A stretch of DNA of 44,690 nt from Mesostigma viride (taxonomy: Eukaryota; Streptophyta; Mesostigmatophyceae; Mesostigmatales; Mesostigmataceae). Each line of letters begins with the position of its first letter. Within the stretch, counting starts at the first letter, position 1. The stretch is from positions 77,501 through 122,190 of the forward strand of contig RPFO01000859.1 in assembly GCA_009746045.1 (NCBI GenBank). Direction: 5' to 3'. Made by a program: the position numbers and the translations under genes. Of this stretch, positions 43,701 through 44,690 are shown one piece after another. Under the pieces are notes generated by a model. It made no database searches, was not told the origin of the DNA, and worked only from the letters and a program-made list of their open reading frames with translations.

Positions 43701-44646
43701 CAGTGGGATGAGGCGAATAGGGCCATAGCCTTCGACATAGCTGCAGCCCAAGCGTCTGTAGGCCTTGAAGAGGGGCACCCAGTTATTGTAGCCCATCCTT
43801 GTTTGGCTGAAGGCAACACCAAGTTTACGTGGACACCTGCTCTGTACGGTGTAGTCCACAAGACGCCTGCGCCAGGGACACGACCGTCTTGGTAGAATGT
43901 TTTCATGCTGATCACTACGCTGCCAAGTGGCTCAGGTGGCATCCATCATCTGCCGGCGTACCGGTGTCATCATCATTGCCCGTCCATGTGTATGCGGTGC
44001 CCAAGGGGGACGTGCTCCTTTCGTCGTGGCCAGGGCCCACCAAGGCGAAGCCAAACACCGTAAAGCTTACAAAGGGGGGGTGCCTGGCTGCAGCCACTGT
44101 AGATGCCCTGCAACAAGTAGTGAAGGATGACAGACTTTGTTTTGCAGAGTACAAGAATGCAGCAGCTGCTAGGGCTAGGAACAGCGAGGCTTGGGAGAAG
44201 CGGGTAGCGGATGGTATCATGGTGTCCACTCCCATCTGTAGATGGTATGCTGTGGGAGCTGGCAAAAAAAGATTTCACGGTAGGGTAACAGCAATAGACG
44301 CGGGCTCTCGCTTGGCCGCCGTGCTGTGGGATGACGGTGAGAAGGACGTGCTTCCGTATGATGATCTACAAGCAGTCCTTTGTTCTTGCCCAGGTGCTGT
44401 GCTGCCCGAGCTTCTAGCCACGGACCACAATGCCGGGCAGGAGCTCTTGAGTAATACAGCTAGAGACGAGCGTGTGGCCCCTCCAGCCCCCCTGAGCGTA
44501 GGCAGCAGCTAACTAGGGGGTGCCGCCGTAGCGCGCCCGTCGATTCCCCGGGCAGCGATCAGGCAAGTGAGGGGGAAGAGTCTGAGGATGAGGAGCCCAG
44601 TGCTGAGGACAGTGCCACATCTGAATCTGATACGTCTGTGGACTAG
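40760..44646 (+). CDS. DDE-type transposase (GGSEN / GHSHxDxDQ family) with Tudor-like C-terminus
   Basis: Exon 1 is 40760-41048 and exon 2 is 41526-43204 (phase-1 intron, CAG|GTTCGT to TTGCAG). Exon 3 starts at 43392 (phase 0, GAG|GTGAGT to TGCAG). Together they give 823 aa to a stop at 43895. The N-terminus has a Cys cluster (IDCKCSARC, about 37-45) and VKCCHRAMRQLLGI. The core has LDKIDSTKT (D about 340), FQLDGGSENRND (D about 433) and MRGHSHVDPDQRFGHLW (about 466-482). This is the order and spacing seen in transposase-like proteins of many protists, fungi and invertebrates that carry DNGSEN and GHTHxDID motifs (DUF7869-like). A second frame (43829-44512) continues with HADHYAAKWLRW and a Tudor-like RFHGRVTAID..LWDDGEKDVL. 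A third gives an acidic tail to 44646. These two frame changes need short introns or are mutations. The only ATG after the in-frame stop at 40748 is the chosen start. Confidence 0.78.
41049..41525 (+). other. Proposed intron 1 of the transposase gene
   Basis: Bounded by CAG|GTTCGT and CTTTTGCAG. Removing it joins KEP to PGGSQKSYDVNVPL through one split codon. Several stop codons lie in all plus frames inside. No other feature is seen. Confidence 0.65.
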
Positions 44647-44690
44647 TCTAGTGAACCAAATGGTCACGGTTTAAGTTCCATCTGTGGGTT

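Overview
The window looks like nuclear DNA of a green alga (Chlorophyta). It carries two intron-rich host genes with clean GT-AG introns: a plant/algal-type long tRNase Z and cytosolic ribosomal protein S5 (uS7). Coding DNA is GC-rich, introns are long and full of minisatellites, and more than half of the window is mobile DNA. I cannot name the species.

Layout. 1-1200: a 5' piece of a LINE that encodes only ORF1, a piece of another reverse transcriptase, a retroelement 3' end with a TTAA-type tail, and a dispersed repeat. 1368-11497 (minus): a tRNase Z of the ELAC2 type in at least 11 exons. The reading phase is consistent across every junction I propose; the first exon or exons are not found. 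Its introns hold 28-bp, 59-bp and 12-bp tandem repeats, a (TAA)n insertion and a TA-flanked MITE. 13531-17389 (plus): RPS5, complete in six exons, 196 aa. 17735-23270: a nest of minus-strand LINE copies. Two copies of one family have ORF1 followed directly by a 3' region with no ORF2, and one of them is split by a truncated RT-bearing LINE flanked by a 53-bp direct repeat. 23734-25821, 26590-28286 and 34338-about 35920: piggyBac-like non-autonomous elements (CCC termini at TTAA sites). 29105-34335: two decayed plus-strand ORF1 copies, one split by a roughly 790-bp inverted-repeat element, then truncated 3' ends. 36299-44646: two divergent intron-containing genes around a roughly 0.6-kb block of long palindromes. 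The minus gene encodes a PHD-type finger protein with an extreme Gly/Met repeat. The plus gene encodes a DDE-type transposase with an N-terminal Cys cluster and a C-terminal Tudor-like module.

How it may work together. Two groups stand out. (1) The ORF1-only LINEs and the RT-bearing LINE both end in a small stem-loop with a CAAC loop followed by an A/T-rich, mostly TTAA-type tail. This suggests the ORF1-only family borrows the RT family's machinery by copying its 3' recognition signal, as half-LINEs and SINEs do. (2) The divergent PHD-finger gene and DDE transposase, with the palindromic block between them, look like a two-gene DNA transposon or its remnant. A decayed piece of the PHD-finger gene about 3.5 kb away (33832-33980) shows that this gene is itself repetitive. 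Both ideas are inferences from one window.
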